Part shown: positions 1-9,826 of the stretch, one piece after another
Position numbering within the stretch: the stretch's first letter is position 1
Layout: every line of letters begins with the position of its first letter
From: Pedobacter glucosidilyticus DSM 23534
Lineage (GTDB): Bacteria > Bacteroidota > Bacteroidia > Sphingobacteriales > Sphingobacteriaceae
DNA: 64,000 bases
Direction: 5' to 3'
NCBI RefSeq assembly: GCF_000425145.1
Contig: NZ_AULF01000023.1
Coordinates: 26,589-90,588 of the forward strand
Program-made: the position numbers and the translations under genes
Notes under the pieces: model-generated
What the model was told of the DNA's origin: nothing
Databases searched by the model: none
Seen by the model: the letters and a program-made list of their open reading frames with translations, nothing else

Positions 1-1
1 T

Positions 2-32
2 TTTGATTTATAGAAAAACAAGTCTATATTTG
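2..32 (+). promoter_or_regulatory. Promoter of rpmH, Bacteroidota type
   Basis: TTTG at 2-5, then 19 bases, then TATATTTG at 25-32. This matches the established Bacteroidota primary-sigma promoter (-33 TTTG, -7 TAnnTTTG) with the usual spacing. The rpmH start lies about 40 bases downstream. It probably drives rpmH, rnpA, yidD and tsaB, since no other strong promoter is seen before tsaB. Confidence 0.75.
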
Positions 33-73
33 CACTCTTATTTTATAGAGCGAAATTATTATTATATATAATC

Positions 74-232
74 ATGAAAAGAACATTCCAGCCTTCTCAA
101 AGAAAAAGAAGAAACAAGCATGGTTTCAGAGAAAGAATGTCTACTGCAAATGGTAGAAGAGTATTAGCATCTAGAAGAGCTAAAGGCAGAAAAAGATTAA
201 CAGTTTCTGACGAGCGTCGTCATAAAGCATAA
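74..232 (+). CDS. rpmH: 50S ribosomal protein L34
   Basis: This 52-residue, very basic protein begins [20 protein letters not shown] and continues with [20 protein letters not shown], the near-invariant L34 sequence. L34 is a small protein of the large ribosomal subunit that contacts 23S rRNA. The length is normal for the family. It is followed 76 bases later by rnpA, the universally conserved rpmH-rnpA order. A Bacteroidota promoter sits directly upstream. Identification is essentially certain from sequence alone. Confidence 0.98.
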   Translation: MKRTFQPSQRKRRNKHGFRERMSTANGRRVLASRRAKGRKRLTVSDERRHKA

Positions 233-308
233 TTTTAATTGCATTCATTACCTTTTTAAGGTGAATGTATAATCCGATGTCTCTATATTTACTAATCGGG
301 TTTATGCA

Positions 309-698
309 ATGAAAAATTTTCAATTTACAAAAGAAGAACGATTGTGTAGTAAAAAACTCTTAGCAGAGCTTTTTGACAATGGTTCTTCTTTTTTGTTTTA
401 CCCTTTCCGGATAACTTGGCAAATTAATCAAGAGCCGCAAAAATATCCTGTACAAATTGTTATCTCTGTTCCTAAAAAGAGATTTAAGAAAAGTGTTGAT
501 AGAAATCTTATCAAGAGAAGAATCAAAGAGGCTTATAGATTACAAAAATCTGCTTCCTTGTATCCTTTTTTACAAACTCAGCAAAAGCAGCTTTTAGTGG
601 CATTTCATTATGTTGGGAAAGAGCTACTAGATTACTCTTATATTTATCAGAAGCTGTCATTAGCTTTAATTAATCTAGAAAAGCAAATGGTTAAGTAA
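309..698 (+). CDS. rnpA: Ribonuclease P protein component
   Basis: The 129-residue basic protein is the protein subunit of RNase P, which with the M1 RNA removes 5' leaders from precursor tRNAs. The RNR signature is at residues 61-77 ([17 protein letters not shown]), and the preceding VPKKRFKK strand is also typical. Length is in the usual 110-135 range. It lies between rpmH and yidD; its stop codon shares one base with the yidD start (position 698), indicating translational coupling. The M1 RNA gene itself is not in the window. Confidence 0.96.
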   Translation: MKNFQFTKEERLCSKKLLAELFDNGSSFLFYPFRITWQINQEPQKYPVQIVISVPKKRFKKSVDRNLIKRRIKEAYRLQKSASLYPFLQTQQKQLLVAFHYVGKELLDYSYIYQKLSLALINLEKQMVK

Positions 699-928
699 TG
701 GGATTTATCAGACAAATATTTTCATTGCTGTTTTTGTTGCTGATAAAACTTTATCAATATTTGCTGTCTCCTTTATTAGGTGCATCATGTAGGTTTACAC
801 CTACTTGCTCTCAGTATGGTATTGATGCAATTAAAAAATATGGTCCTTTTAAAGGGATGTGGTTAACTTTAAATAGAATTAGGAAGTGTCACCCTTGGGG
901 GGGGCATGGGCATGATCCGGTACCTTAA
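698..928 (+). CDS. yidD: Membrane protein insertion efficiency factor YidD
   Basis: The 76-residue protein has an N-terminal hydrophobic/amphipathic segment (about residues 4-27) and the family core [20 protein letters not shown] (28-47) with the conserved cysteines C31, C37 and, later, C64 before [12 protein letters not shown]. YidD is a small inner-membrane-associated protein that helps YidC insert membrane proteins. In many bacteria yidC follows; here the next gene is tsaB, so yidC lies elsewhere. The ATG overlaps the rnpA stop by one base. Confidence 0.95.
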   Translation: MGFIRQIFSLLFLLLIKLYQYLLSPLLGASCRFTPTCSQYGIDAIKKYGPFKGMWLTLNRIRKCHPWGGHGHDPVP

Positions 929-933
929 ACAAT

Positions 934-1623
934 ATGGCACTTATTTTACATATAGAAACAGCTACCAGCACTTGCTCTGTTGCTTTGGCAGAGGGCGGTG
1001 TTTTTTTGGATAAAATAGAACGTACTGAGGCTAATATACATGCAGCCTCTTTAACCGTTTTTATTGATGAGTTGTTAAAAAGGAATCAAAAAAGTTTTAA
1101 AGAGCTTAATGCTATAGCCGTTAGCATGGGGCCGGGTTCTTATACAGGTTTGAGGATAGGTGTATCTACCGCTAAAGGCTTATGTTTTGCTTTGGATATT
1201 CCGTTAATTGCTATCAATACTTTAACAGCAATGGCTAATGGATTTATTAAAAAATGCTATTCTGTAAACGGAAATACTATTTTTTGCCCCATGATAGATG
1301 CCAGAAGGATGGAGGTATATACGGCTTTTTATAATAAAGACGTAGAGGTTTTAAAAGATACAGAAGCTGTAATTGTAGATGAAAATTCTTTTAAGGCTAT
1401 TTTAGATACTTATATTGTTTACTTTTTTGGTGATGGAGCACCTAAATGCGATGAGGTTTTAGGTAAATATACAAATGCCAGAATAATGGATGATTTTTCC
1501 AATTCTGCCGAAGATTTAATAGAACCAGCTTATGAGAAATTTAAAGAAAGCGCTTTTGAAGATGTAGCCTATTTTGAACCTTACTATCTAAAGGATTACG
1601 TAGCTGGAAAGAAAAAAGCTTAA
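934..1623 (+). CDS. tsaB: tRNA threonylcarbamoyladenosine biosynthesis protein TsaB
   Basis: This 229-residue protein has the ASKHA-fold N-terminus (HIETATSTCSVALAEGG) and the TsaB signature SMGPGSYTGLRIGVSTAKGL at about residues 64-83. TsaB is the non-catalytic partner that binds TsaD and TsaE during transfer of the threonylcarbamoyl group to A37 of ANN-decoding tRNAs. It lies 5 bases after yidD and is probably cotranscribed with rpmH-rnpA-yidD. Its stop overlaps the stop of the convergent downstream gene by 4 bases. Confidence 0.93.
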   Translation: MALILHIETATSTCSVALAEGGVFLDKIERTEANIHAASLTVFIDELLKRNQKSFKELNAIAVSMGPGSYTGLRIGVSTAKGLCFALDIPLIAINTLTAMANGFIKKCYSVNGNTIFCPMIDARRMEVYTAFYNKDVEVLKDTEAVIVDENSFKAILDTYIVYFFGDGAPKCDEVLGKYTNARIMDDFSNSAEDLIEPAYEKFKESAFEDVAYFEPYYLKDYVAGKKKA

Positions 1624-3068
1624 TTTCTTCTTTTACCTGCTTTTTTACTGTTTCTTGCTGCTTCTTTTCTTACAGCTCTTCTTTCTTTATTGCTTAATCG
1701 ATATACAAAGCCCGTTTCTTCGTCATTTAAGCCATCAACAAAATCTGCCATTCCATCACTTTGAACTTTTCTGCCAAACTTGATATTAAGGCCCATAAAA
1801 ATATTCATTTGTGTGGGGCTTTTACCAATATTACCATCTTTACTTATCATACCTTTGGTGAAATAGTAGCTAGGAAGAAGTTTTTCGGAGCCTAAATAAA
1901 ACTCGGTACTTATAGATTGTAACATCAATAAACCACCAATTTGTAAACCATCAGGTTTTTCATAAGTGGTATTGATAGCAATATTAAAAGCACCTTTTTT
2001 AAAATTGTTAAGTAAAGCTAGCTGGGTACTCCGGCCATCAATATATTGCGTAGCCACAAAAACAGGTCTGTAAAAACCAAAATTTCTGGAAGCTGCAATT
2101 TGTAAATGAGCAGGTAAAAAGCTATTAAATTTCTCTAAACTGGCATTTCTCACAATCATCTCGGTAAGTTCTGTCCTGATATTACCATTAGGTTTAATTT
2201 CCCCTATTTTGGTTGGTACCAAAGTATCACTAAAAGTAGAATAAACAGCATTTTTATGCCATCTGATAAAGCCTAAATCTTTTAAATGCGCTGTAACATA
2301 AATACCATTTTTAAAAGTATAAGAACTACCAAGGGTAAGGGCTAATCCCGGATTTTTGAAATTAGGTAGCAGGTTTTTTATCTTTATAGTATCTGCACCT
2401 AAATTAGAACGATAAGTACCATTAAAATAAGCTTCATAACCATCATCTAAAGGGGTAATAGCCGATTCTTGAATATTAATTTTATGATAAGTTGTGCCAC
2501 TTAAAAAGCTTAATTTAGCACCAAAAGCAAGTTTTTTATTATAATTTTCTCGGTAAGTTAAACCAAATTGCCAGAAAGATTGGTTTAATGTATTGCTATT
2601 GAAAACACCTGGAAAGGGATCATTGAAATTTTCGTAGCTATCTAAAAATGCAAATAAAGCATTGGGTAATTGGGTCTGACCAATATTTCTAAATTGTATA
2701 GATGCCCCAATCTCTCTTTGATATGTTAGACTTTTAAATAATTTAAACATAGCCAGGTAAGCATTGATATTACCTGATAATTGATTTTGATTGTTGGCTG
2801 CTAATAATGGACCGCCCTTGATACTGTCTCTATTAAAAATATAAGATTTTAAACTGGTTTCTATATCTCCTTTAAAACGTAGTTGCGCACCAAAGGTGGG
2901 GAACAAAAAGCTTACTGCGTATTTGCTACTAAGTTCTGGAGTAAAAGCGGTATTTACAGGGTTTTCAAAAGAATCAAATACAGTTTTAGAATGTATAAGC
3001 GATGTTTCCTGAGCTTTAGCTGCTAAACAAGTTAATGATATAAAGCTTATAAACACCCAGATTCTCAT
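1620..3068 (-). CDS. Outer-membrane beta-barrel protein, DUF5723-like
   Basis: The 482-residue protein has a signal peptide (residues 1-19, ending AKAQ) followed by alternating amphipathic strands rich in Gly, Asn, Tyr and aromatic residues, as in porin-like barrels. The start (DSFENPVNTAFTPELSSKY) and layout resemble the Bacteroidota DUF5723 family of unknown function. The C-terminus carries an unusual basic tail (about 455-482, many Arg/Lys/Ala), which would be periplasmic or surface exposed. The upstream minus-strand gene is 36 bases away, so the two may form an operon. Function is unknown; family call from recollection of motifs. Confidence 0.6.
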   Translation of the reverse strand: MRIWVFISFISLTCLAAKAQETSLIHSKTVFDSFENPVNTAFTPELSSKYAVSFLFPTFGAQLRFKGDIETSLKSYIFNRDSIKGGPLLAANNQNQLSGNINAYLAMFKLFKSLTYQREIGASIQFRNIGQTQLPNALFAFLDSYENFNDPFPGVFNSNTLNQSFWQFGLTYRENYNKKLAFGAKLSFLSGTTYHKINIQESAITPLDDGYEAYFNGTYRSNLGADTIKIKNLLPNFKNPGLALTLGSSYTFKNGIYVTAHLKDLGFIRWHKNAVYSTFSDTLVPTKIGEIKPNGNIRTELTEMIVRNASLEKFNSFLPAHLQIAASRNFGFYRPVFVATQYIDGRSTQLALLNNFKKGAFNIAINTTYEKPDGLQIGGLLMLQSISTEFYLGSEKLLPSYYFTKGMISKDGNIGKSPTQMNIFMGLNIKFGRKVQSDGMADFVDGLNDEETGFVYRLSNKERRAVRKEAARNSKKAGKRRN

Positions 3069-3104
3069 GATTAAATTTATCTAAAAATATGGGTTAAATA
3101 AAGT

Positions 3105-4721
3105 TTATTTTAACAAGGAGTCTAAAAGTAAAGAGTCTGCCTGTGTATTTGTATCTTCTAGCTCAGGAATTTTACTCATATAAAGGTTTGTAAAAAATTT
3201 ATCCTTATCGGCACTAAATTGTACCGATATACCGTAAATATTTTTCCATCCAAAATTATCACTCTTAAATTGTTGATTTACTTTACTGTTTAAATAAGAT
3301 TTTATAACAGCTTTAGCATTACTATTATGTAAAAAATAAAAAATATTTCCTTGGTTTGATAAATATTGCTGAAACTGCAAATTTCTATCTGTTCTGCTTA
3401 AGAAATTTTGCTCCTCATAGTTTTGAAGAAAACCATGAAGTGCCTGCATGCTGTTAGAAACCAGCAAATGATTTTCAATTATAGCATAATAAGGTCTTCT
3501 AAAGCCTTTAAAAGGATCACCTAAATGGTAGTAGAGGATATCAGAATCATCAAATCTTGATATTTTTGAATTGATAGGTGTACTAATGGTTGATAAAATA
3601 AAAGATAGTCTCCCGGTATTATTAGTTTTAATGATACCAATTTTATTTCCAGATGCTACTTGTATACATCCAAACTCTTTACCTAACACCAGCGGAAATT
3701 CTTTCTCTATATTGATAGAGTGTCTTTGAGAGATATTTTGGAGTTGGCTATTCTTTTTGTTACGCTCTTTTCTTTTCTCAAATAAGGCGTTTAAATCCTG
3801 TTGAAAAGTTTGCTGATTTGAAACCAAGTAAAAGAGGTAAGAAGCTGCATCAAAAGGAACTAAATCTAAAAGTGTACATTTTCCTGATTGTTGGTTTAAA
3901 AATAAAGCTGGATAGCTACCTTTTTGTTCTAGCTCTGTTATTCCGCTAAACATAAAAGCATTTTTTTGGTAATTGATGTTTAAGCTAGAAAATGCTGGAA
4001 ACGTTTTTAAATTCTCTGTTTCTGCGGGTTTGTCTTTTTTAGAAAATCCAGCTAAAAAAGGAGCTAAGTTTGGGTAATTGATATATAAGTTGGCAATAGC
4101 ATTCTTATTTCTTACCGAGCTAAAACTCTCGCCTTTAAAGAATTTTTGTTTTTTATTTGAGCTTTCTAAAAGAGCTTTTTGAACAAGATTTTCGTTAAAA
4201 CTACCTATCCAAACATTTTTTGCCAATGTAAAGTAGAATTTGCTTTGGTTATTAAATGTGAGGGTATAACTTGTAGTTTTGTTTAGAACTTTTTCTTCTA
4301 TTTTAAACTTTTGCTTTAAATTCTGGATACTTTCTTGGCTACTTTCTAGTTGTTTATTATTTAAAGGAGCAATAATTAATACATCGGCTTGGTTTTTAGC
4401 TGTTTGGTGTACAGAAAAGTAAAGTTCTGATGTAGATAAAGCATCGTTAAAACTTGTATTATCAATAAAAGTATTTTTAAGTGCTGTTAAGTGTTTACTG
4501 ATATTCTGTCCTAAAACAGCTTCAAAAAGTGTGAAATCTTTAAAAATATCATAAAAAGAAGTTTCATTCTTATATTCAAAAATTAGAGAAGCATCTGCGG
4601 GTATCGTGTTAAAAGCTTTTTCTGTAGTACTTTCAGACGAAGAAATATTATTAAAATACAGCCATGCAGTAGCAAAAGCGGCAATTATAAGCAAGCTAAT
4701 CGTGATTATTATTTTTCTCAT
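3105..4721 (-). CDS. Membrane-anchored periplasmic protein of unknown function
   Basis: I chose the ATG at 4721 (MRKIIITISLLIIAAFATAW), preceded by GAGAGGAAA, over an in-frame upstream codon at 4781, because it places a single N-terminal membrane helix (residues 3-24) at the start. The 538-residue product then has a large Lys/Asn/Ser/Phe-rich soluble part that should face the periplasm. The segment PADASLIFEYKNETSFYDIF recalls DUF3352-type periplasmic proteins, but I cannot confirm membership. No catalytic motif was seen. It ends 36 bases upstream of the DUF5723-like gene, on the same strand. Confidence 0.6.
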   Translation of the reverse strand: MRKIIITISLLIIAAFATAWLYFNNISSSESTTEKAFNTIPADASLIFEYKNETSFYDIFKDFTLFEAVLGQNISKHLTALKNTFIDNTSFNDALSTSELYFSVHQTAKNQADVLIIAPLNNKQLESSQESIQNLKQKFKIEEKVLNKTTSYTLTFNNQSKFYFTLAKNVWIGSFNENLVQKALLESSNKKQKFFKGESFSSVRNKNAIANLYINYPNLAPFLAGFSKKDKPAETENLKTFPAFSSLNINYQKNAFMFSGITELEQKGSYPALFLNQQSGKCTLLDLVPFDAASYLFYLVSNQQTFQQDLNALFEKRKERNKKNSQLQNISQRHSINIEKEFPLVLGKEFGCIQVASGNKIGIIKTNNTGRLSFILSTISTPINSKISRFDDSDILYYHLGDPFKGFRRPYYAIIENHLLVSNSMQALHGFLQNYEEQNFLSRTDRNLQFQQYLSNQGNIFYFLHNSNAKAVIKSYLNSKVNQQFKSDNFGWKNIYGISVQFSADKDKFFTNLYMSKIPELEDTNTQADSLLLDSLLK

Positions 4722-4814
4722 TTTATATTTCCTCTCAACAAAAATAGATTTTTGTATTGAAGCACCGAAAATTGATTGCATCTTTATTAAATTAGCAATT
4801 TACACTGCGGGTTT

Positions 4815-5201
4815 ATGAACAAAAGAATTATCATCACAGCAGCTTTTTTTGGAGCTTTAGCCGTAATTTTAGGTGCCTTTGGTGCTCATGCGTTAAAAAA
4901 AATATTATCTGTAGATAGCCTTGATGTCTGGCATACTGCTGTTCAGTATCATTTCTATCATACGTTTGCATTATTATTTTTAAGTACTTTTGCCAGGTAT
5001 AAAAATGCTCTTATAAATTTTTCTTCATACTGTTTTACCGGGGGTATTTTACTATTTAGTGGCTCTTTATACATCTTATCTTTAAAAGATTATATGGGCT
5101 GGGATGGCGCTTCTTTTCTTGGTCCGGTTACACCCATTGGCGGCTTATTGTTTATTTTGGGTTGGTTAAGTTTATTATTAGCAGCCTTCAGAGATAAATG
5201 A
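4815..5201 (+). CDS. DUF423 family small membrane protein
   Basis: The 128-residue protein has four predicted membrane helices. The N-terminus (FFGALAVILGAFGAHALKKI, residues 11-30), WHTAVQYHFYHTFALL and the C-terminal TPIGGLLFILGWLSLLLAAF are the conserved DUF423 (YgdD-like) features. The biochemical role of the family is not established. The stop overlaps the priA start (ATGA), so both are likely translated from one mRNA. Confidence 0.88.
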   Translation: MNKRIIITAAFFGALAVILGAFGAHALKKILSVDSLDVWHTAVQYHFYHTFALLFLSTFARYKNALINFSSYCFTGGILLFSGSLYILSLKDYMGWDGASFLGPVTPIGGLLFILGWLSLLLAAFRDK

Positions 5202-7678
5202 TAGATTTTGATCATCACACCTCCAGAAAAACCTTATTTGCTGAGGTAATTTTACCTTTGGCAATATCTAAGTTTTATACTTACCGAGTTCCGTTTGAAT
5301 TAAATGATGAACTAGCTATAGGGAAGAGGGCTGTAGTGCAGTTTGGAAAGAGTAAGATTTATACCGCTATTGTTGCTTCTATTACAGATAAAGCGCCAGT
5401 GGCTTATGAAGCCAAATACCTGATTGATATTATTGATGACCAGCCCATCATCACCCAAAAACAATTAAAACTATGGGATTGGATTGCCGAATACTATTTA
5501 TGTTTTACTGGCGAGGTTATGGCTGCTGCTTTGCCTTCTGCACTAAAATTAGCCAGCGAAACAAAAATTATTCTGAGTCATGAAGAAAACATAGATAAAA
5601 GCAACCTTAATGATAAGGAATACATTGTTGTGGATGCTCTTGAAATCCAAAACGAGCTTAGCCTACAAGAAATTGCTAAAATACTAGGTCAGAAAACTAT
5701 ATTTCCCATCATAAAAAGCTTGCTAGATAAGCGAATTGTTTTTATCTCAGAAGAAATAAACGAAAAATTTAAACCTAAAACGGTTAAGCATCTTCGTTTA
5801 AATAGTTTTTATGATGACAAAGAACATCTGAAGGCATTGTTTGAAATTCTTGAAAAATCGCCAAAGCAATTAGATGCTTTATTAGCTTATTTGAAACTTC
5901 AAAAAGAGCAATTAAAAATCACTAGAGCTACACTTACAGAAGCTAGTGGAGCTAGCTCAGCTGTGATAAAAGCTTTAATAGATAAAGGAATTTTTGAGGT
6001 TAAAGAAGAAACTGTCAGTCGTTTTAGTTTTGATGATGAAGAAAATACCAATGATTTTATTTTAAGTGAACCTCAGCAAAAAGCTTTTGATGAAATCAGG
6101 CAATCTTTTAAAGAAAGGCCTGTTACACTTTTGCATGGTATTACCTCTTCTGGTAAGACTCAACTGTATATCCGTTTAATGGAAGAGTACTTAGCCTTAG
6201 GTAAACAAGTGCTTTATTTGCTTCCAGAAATAGCTTTAACAGCGCAAATAGTAGAACGCTTAAAGTTTCATTTTGGAAATCAGATTGTGGTTTACCATAG
6301 TAAATTTAATGATAATGAAAGAGCTGAAATTTGGCAAAAAGTTTTAAAAAATGAAGCTAAAATCATTTTAGGAGCTCGCTCTTCCTTATTTCTTCCTTTT
6401 ACAGATTTAGGTTTCATCATTGTGGATGAAGAGCATGAGGCCAGTTATAAACAGTACGACCCAGCACCACGCTACCATGCCAGAGATGTTGCTATTGTTT
6501 TGGCTAATATTTATCAAGCTAAAGTTTTGTTAGGCTCTGCTACACCATCTTTAGAAAGTTATTTTAATGCAACTACTCAACAAAAATATGGTTTGGTTAG
6601 GTTAGATGTTCGCTACAGTGGAGTTAACTTACCTGAAATTGAAGTGGTAAGTATCACGGAAGAAAAGGCTCGTAAAACCATAAAAGAGAATTTTACAAGC
6701 GTACTTTTAGATCGTATACAAGAAGCTATAAAAGTTAAAGAGCAAGTTATTTTGTTTCAAAACCGTAGAGGTTATGTACCTATTTTAATTTGCAAAACTT
6801 GTGGTAATACACCCAAGTGCATCAATTGCGATGTCAGCTTAACCTATCATAAAGCATCGGGCAAATTACATTGCCATTATTGTGGTTATAGAGAAGATAA
6901 TATTACCGAGTGTCCGGCTTGTGGTTCTAAGCATATCGAGTATAAAGGCTTAGGTACTGAAAAAGTAGAGGATGATTTACAAGTATTACTTCCTGATTTA
7001 AAAATTGGTCGTTTAGACTACGATACTACGAGAAATAAAAATGCCCATCAACATATCATCAATGATTTTGAAGAGAAGCGTTTGGATGTTCTGGTTGGTA
7101 CACAAATGGTTGCAAAAGGTTTGGATTTTGATAATGTAACCACTATAGGCGTTATCAATGCCGATAGTATGCTACAGTTTCCTGATTTTAGGGCTTATGA
7201 GCGTAGTTTTCAAATGTTATCACAAGTTGCAGGTAGAGCCGGAAGAAGAGAAAAGCAAGGTAAAGTAATTATTCAAACTTATGATACCAAAAACCGGGTG
7301 ATACAGCAAATTGTGAATAATGATTATGAAGCCATGTACAGGCATGAGATTTTAGAAAGAAAGCAGTTTAAATATCCTCCTTTTTACCGTTTAATTCATA
7401 TCGATATTAAACATAAAGATTTTTCTAAAAACCAACAAATTGCAGAAGGTTTTGCCAGAGAATTAAAGAAAACTTTGGGCGATTTGGTTATTGGTCCTCA
7501 AACACCGCTTATTGGGCGTATCCGCAACTACTATATCCAAACTATTATTTTAAAGATAGATTTACAACATCAATCTATACCTAAAATAAAAGAGTATTTG
7601 AGAAAGGAAATTAGCAATTTTGATGCTAATAAACTCAATAAGGGAAGCTATCTGGTGGTTAATGTAGACCCTTATTGA
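5198..7678 (+). CDS. priA: Primosomal protein N' (replication restart helicase)
   Basis: The 826-residue protein has an N-terminal 3'-DNA-binding domain (about 12-110), a helicase core with Walker A (HGITSSGKT, about 314-322) and a DEEH box (about 409-412), and an inserted zinc module with paired cysteines at about 531-578 (CKTCGNTPKCINC and CHYCGYRE...CPACGS). Motifs VGTQMVAKGLDFDNVT and QVAGRAGR complete the helicase. PriA reloads the replisome at stalled forks. Length is normal or slightly long. The start overlaps the DUF423 stop; the 3' end overlaps the convergent gene's stop by 7 bases. Confidence 0.96.
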   Translation: MIDFDHHTSRKTLFAEVILPLAISKFYTYRVPFELNDELAIGKRAVVQFGKSKIYTAIVASITDKAPVAYEAKYLIDIIDDQPIITQKQLKLWDWIAEYYLCFTGEVMAAALPSALKLASETKIILSHEENIDKSNLNDKEYIVVDALEIQNELSLQEIAKILGQKTIFPIIKSLLDKRIVFISEEINEKFKPKTVKHLRLNSFYDDKEHLKALFEILEKSPKQLDALLAYLKLQKEQLKITRATLTEASGASSAVIKALIDKGIFEVKEETVSRFSFDDEENTNDFILSEPQQKAFDEIRQSFKERPVTLLHGITSSGKTQLYIRLMEEYLALGKQVLYLLPEIALTAQIVERLKFHFGNQIVVYHSKFNDNERAEIWQKVLKNEAKIILGARSSLFLPFTDLGFIIVDEEHEASYKQYDPAPRYHARDVAIVLANIYQAKVLLGSATPSLESYFNATTQQKYGLVRLDVRYSGVNLPEIEVVSITEEKARKTIKENFTSVLLDRIQEAIKVKEQVILFQNRRGYVPILICKTCGNTPKCINCDVSLTYHKASGKLHCHYCGYREDNITECPACGSKHIEYKGLGTEKVEDDLQVLLPDLKIGRLDYDTTRNKNAHQHIINDFEEKRLDVLVGTQMVAKGLDFDNVTTIGVINADSMLQFPDFRAYERSFQMLSQVAGRAGRREKQGKVIIQTYDTKNRVIQQIVNNDYEAMYRHEILERKQFKYPPFYRLIHIDIKHKDFSKNQQIAEGFARELKKTLGDLVIGPQTPLIGRIRNYYIQTIILKIDLQHQSIPKIKEYLRKEISNFDANKLNKGSYLVVNVDPY

Positions 7679-8355
7679 TGTCCAAAATTATATTGCAAAC
7701 TTAGCATACTTAAAGGTAGGTTATTAAAACCCCATCTTCTAAAATTAGCAATGGAAGTTGTTCTATTACCGTCGTTTAAAGTTTTAGTTTCTCTATCATT
7801 AGAGTAAAGTATATCTAAACCAGCTTCTGCACTAATGGTAAATTTTGATTTTAATAAATTTACTTTTACACCAATTAAGGGATGAATAAGCGCTCCATTT
7901 TTTTCAACAATAACATCATATAAAAGTGCATTGTTACTAACATTGTTGGCAATACCATCAAAATAAATTCTTCTATATCCTAAATCTAAGCCATAAAAAG
8001 GTTGGAAAACACCATAAATAAGGCTACGTTCAAAACCAGCTTTTAAAGTAAAATCAGAAAAATTACCGTTTACGGTTTCACAATCTTGACAAACATTTTT
8101 AAAGCTATAATCATTGTTAGTATACTTAGAACCTATAAACCTATAGCTGATTTGGTTATCATTAAATTTAAATACAATACCATTTAAATAGGATGGTGTA
8201 AAGCTTTCAGCGCTTCTTACTTCATTCATTAATTTAGGGAAATCACCAAAACTAGCGGCTTTGATACCCACACTATAGCTATAATTGTTCTGTGACTGAG
8301 AAAATGCTTGAAAGTAAAATATAATACCTACAGTTAAGAGTAATATTTTTTTCAT
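7672..8355 (-). CDS. Secreted or outer-membrane beta-barrel protein, unknown
   Basis: The chosen ATG at 8355 gives a clean signal peptide (MKKILLLTVGIIFYFQAFSQ); an earlier in-frame codon at 8415 would prepend 20 non-signal residues and overlap the neighbouring gene. The 227-residue mature region has alternating Tyr/Phe/Asn strands and ends in LSMLSLQYNFGHQ, typical of small outer-membrane barrels. Two cysteines (CQDCE, about 92-96 of this form) could form a disulfide. Function is unknown. It follows the sugar transferase gene by 34 bases on the same strand and overlaps the priA stop. Confidence 0.65.
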   Translation of the reverse strand: MKKILLLTVGIIFYFQAFSQSQNNYSYSVGIKAASFGDFPKLMNEVRSAESFTPSYLNGIVFKFNDNQISYRFIGSKYTNNDYSFKNVCQDCETVNGNFSDFTLKAGFERSLIYGVFQPFYGLDLGYRRIYFDGIANNVSNNALLYDVIVEKNGALIHPLIGVKVNLLKSKFTISAEAGLDILYSNDRETKTLNDGNRTTSIANFRRWGFNNLPLSMLSLQYNFGHQ

Positions 8356-8389
8356 TTTGTTGGCTGAAAAATTTTTACAAGTATAAAAC

Positions 8390-9760
8390 TTATTTTCCTC
8401 TTCCTTGCATAACAATTAGAATTGTGTAGCATAAAATCTTAAAGTCTAACGCCAGAGATCTATTTTCTACATAAATAATATCGAAAGTAAGCCTTTTAAT
8501 CATTTGCTCTACATTTTCTGCATAGCCAAACTTCACTTGTCCCCATGAGGTTATACCAGGTAAAACTTTATGCAAGTAATGGTAATGAGGTGCTTTTTTT
8601 TCTATTTGTTTAATGTAAAAAGCTCGTTCAGGACGTGGTCCAACCAAAGACATTTCTCCTTTTAAAATGTTAAAAAACTGAGGTAATTCGTCTAATCTCG
8701 TTTTTCTCAAAATTTTACCTACTCTGGTAACTCGTGGGTCGTTAGATTTTGATAAAGAAGGTCCTTTTTCTTCCGCATCTATAAACATGCTTCTAAACTT
8801 GTATATGTTAAATGGTTTCCCATCTTTTCCAATTCTTTCTTGATGATAAATACCAGGACCTTCACTATCTAGTTTAATCATGATATAAATGATGATAAAC
8901 AAAGGAGCTAAGAAAAACAGTACTGTTATAGCGATTGTATAATCTAATATTTTTTTAAAGCTTCTTTGCCAAAAAGGCATGTGGTCTGGATGTAAAGTAA
9001 TTAAAGGGATAGAAAAAAGATAATTTAGCTTTACAAAGCCCGACAGGATTTCATAAATATCAGGTATGATATTGATAATAACTGCTGTTTGTTCTAATTG
9101 ATTTAAAATATCTTTAAGTTGATGATGCTGATTGGTTTCTATAGCAATAATAACTTCCTCTATCTGATAGTTTTCGATGATAACTTTAATGTCATCAAAA
9201 GAGCCTAGTTTTGGTAGCTTTACCATTGTGGTATTTTCCTCATCTCGTAAACCAACATAACCTAAAATATGAAACCCTAAATTTTTAGGCTGAGATTTAA
9301 TATCTGCCAAAATCTGTCTAGCTTTTTTATTATTACCAATTAAAATGGTATTAAAGCTTATTTTTCCTTTACGTATTTGTCTTTTTATCCAGGTATGAAA
9401 TAGCAATCTGCCAAAGCCCATGATAAAAAAATGTGTCAATCCAAAGTTTAAAGCTGCTTGAATGTTGTTACTATTATTTTTAAATAATAGAATATATAAC
9501 AGAGTGATGATGATAGATTGATTAAATGTCCTGATAACTTCTTTAAATCTGGATTTTCTAGTGAATTGGGCATAAGTACCCGTAAAAGCATAAATTGAAA
9601 GAAGTATAAATAAGGAAATAAATACTATCAAGTTGTTTTTAATCAACAAACTTTCTGTAAAAAAGATAAAAATGAGAGCAAGAAGAGCATCAAGAAAGAT
9701 AAAAAGTAAAAGTTTTTTTTGTTTAAGCATTGATGTTCTGCTACTTGTGTATTTTATCAT
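8390..9760 (-). CDS. Exopolysaccharide sugar (glycosyl-1-phosphate) transferase, WcaJ/CpsE-like
   Basis: The 456-residue integral membrane protein has four N-terminal helices (about 13-115), a Rossmann-like CoA-binding-type middle domain (about 137-250), a further helix (about 272-295), and the bacterial sugar transferase domain with HQERIGKDGKPFNIYKFRSM, GKILRKTRLDELPQFFNIL and GEMSLVGPRPERAFY. Such enzymes move hexose-1-phosphate from a UDP-sugar to undecaprenyl phosphate to start exopolysaccharide or O-unit synthesis. It stands alone here, without a polysaccharide cluster. A second ATG at 9730 would remove ten residues and is equally plausible. Confidence 0.88.
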   Translation of the reverse strand: MIKYTSSRTSMLKQKKLLLFIFLDALLALIFIFFTESLLIKNNLIVFISLFILLSIYAFTGTYAQFTRKSRFKEVIRTFNQSIIITLLYILLFKNNSNNIQAALNFGLTHFFIMGFGRLLFHTWIKRQIRKGKISFNTILIGNNKKARQILADIKSQPKNLGFHILGYVGLRDEENTTMVKLPKLGSFDDIKVIIENYQIEEVIIAIETNQHHQLKDILNQLEQTAVIINIIPDIYEILSGFVKLNYLFSIPLITLHPDHMPFWQRSFKKILDYTIAITVLFFLAPLFIIIYIMIKLDSEGPGIYHQERIGKDGKPFNIYKFRSMFIDAEEKGPSLSKSNDPRVTRVGKILRKTRLDELPQFFNILKGEMSLVGPRPERAFYIKQIEKKAPHYHYLHKVLPGITSWGQVKFGYAENVEQMIKRLTFDIIYVENRSLALDFKILCYTILIVMQGRGK

Positions 9761-9788
9761 TAAAAGTGAAGAAGTAAAGCTAATAAAA

Positions 9789-9820
9789 TTGCTTTAAATT
9801 CGTTTCAGATTCTATTTTTG
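9789..9820 (+). promoter_or_regulatory. Promoter of pcm
   Basis: TTG at 9789-9791, 21 bases, then TATTTTTG at 9813-9820, fitting the Bacteroidota consensus. The pcm ATG lies only 6 bases beyond the -7 element, so the leader would be very short or the transcript leaderless. Confidence 0.5.
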
Positions 9821-9826
9821 TAGCAA

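Noticed and set aside
4606..4818. Plus-strand ORF opposite the membrane-anchored periplasmic gene
   Set aside because: Antisense shadow of that gene and the upstream spacer; hydrophobic composition comes from the signal-anchor region.
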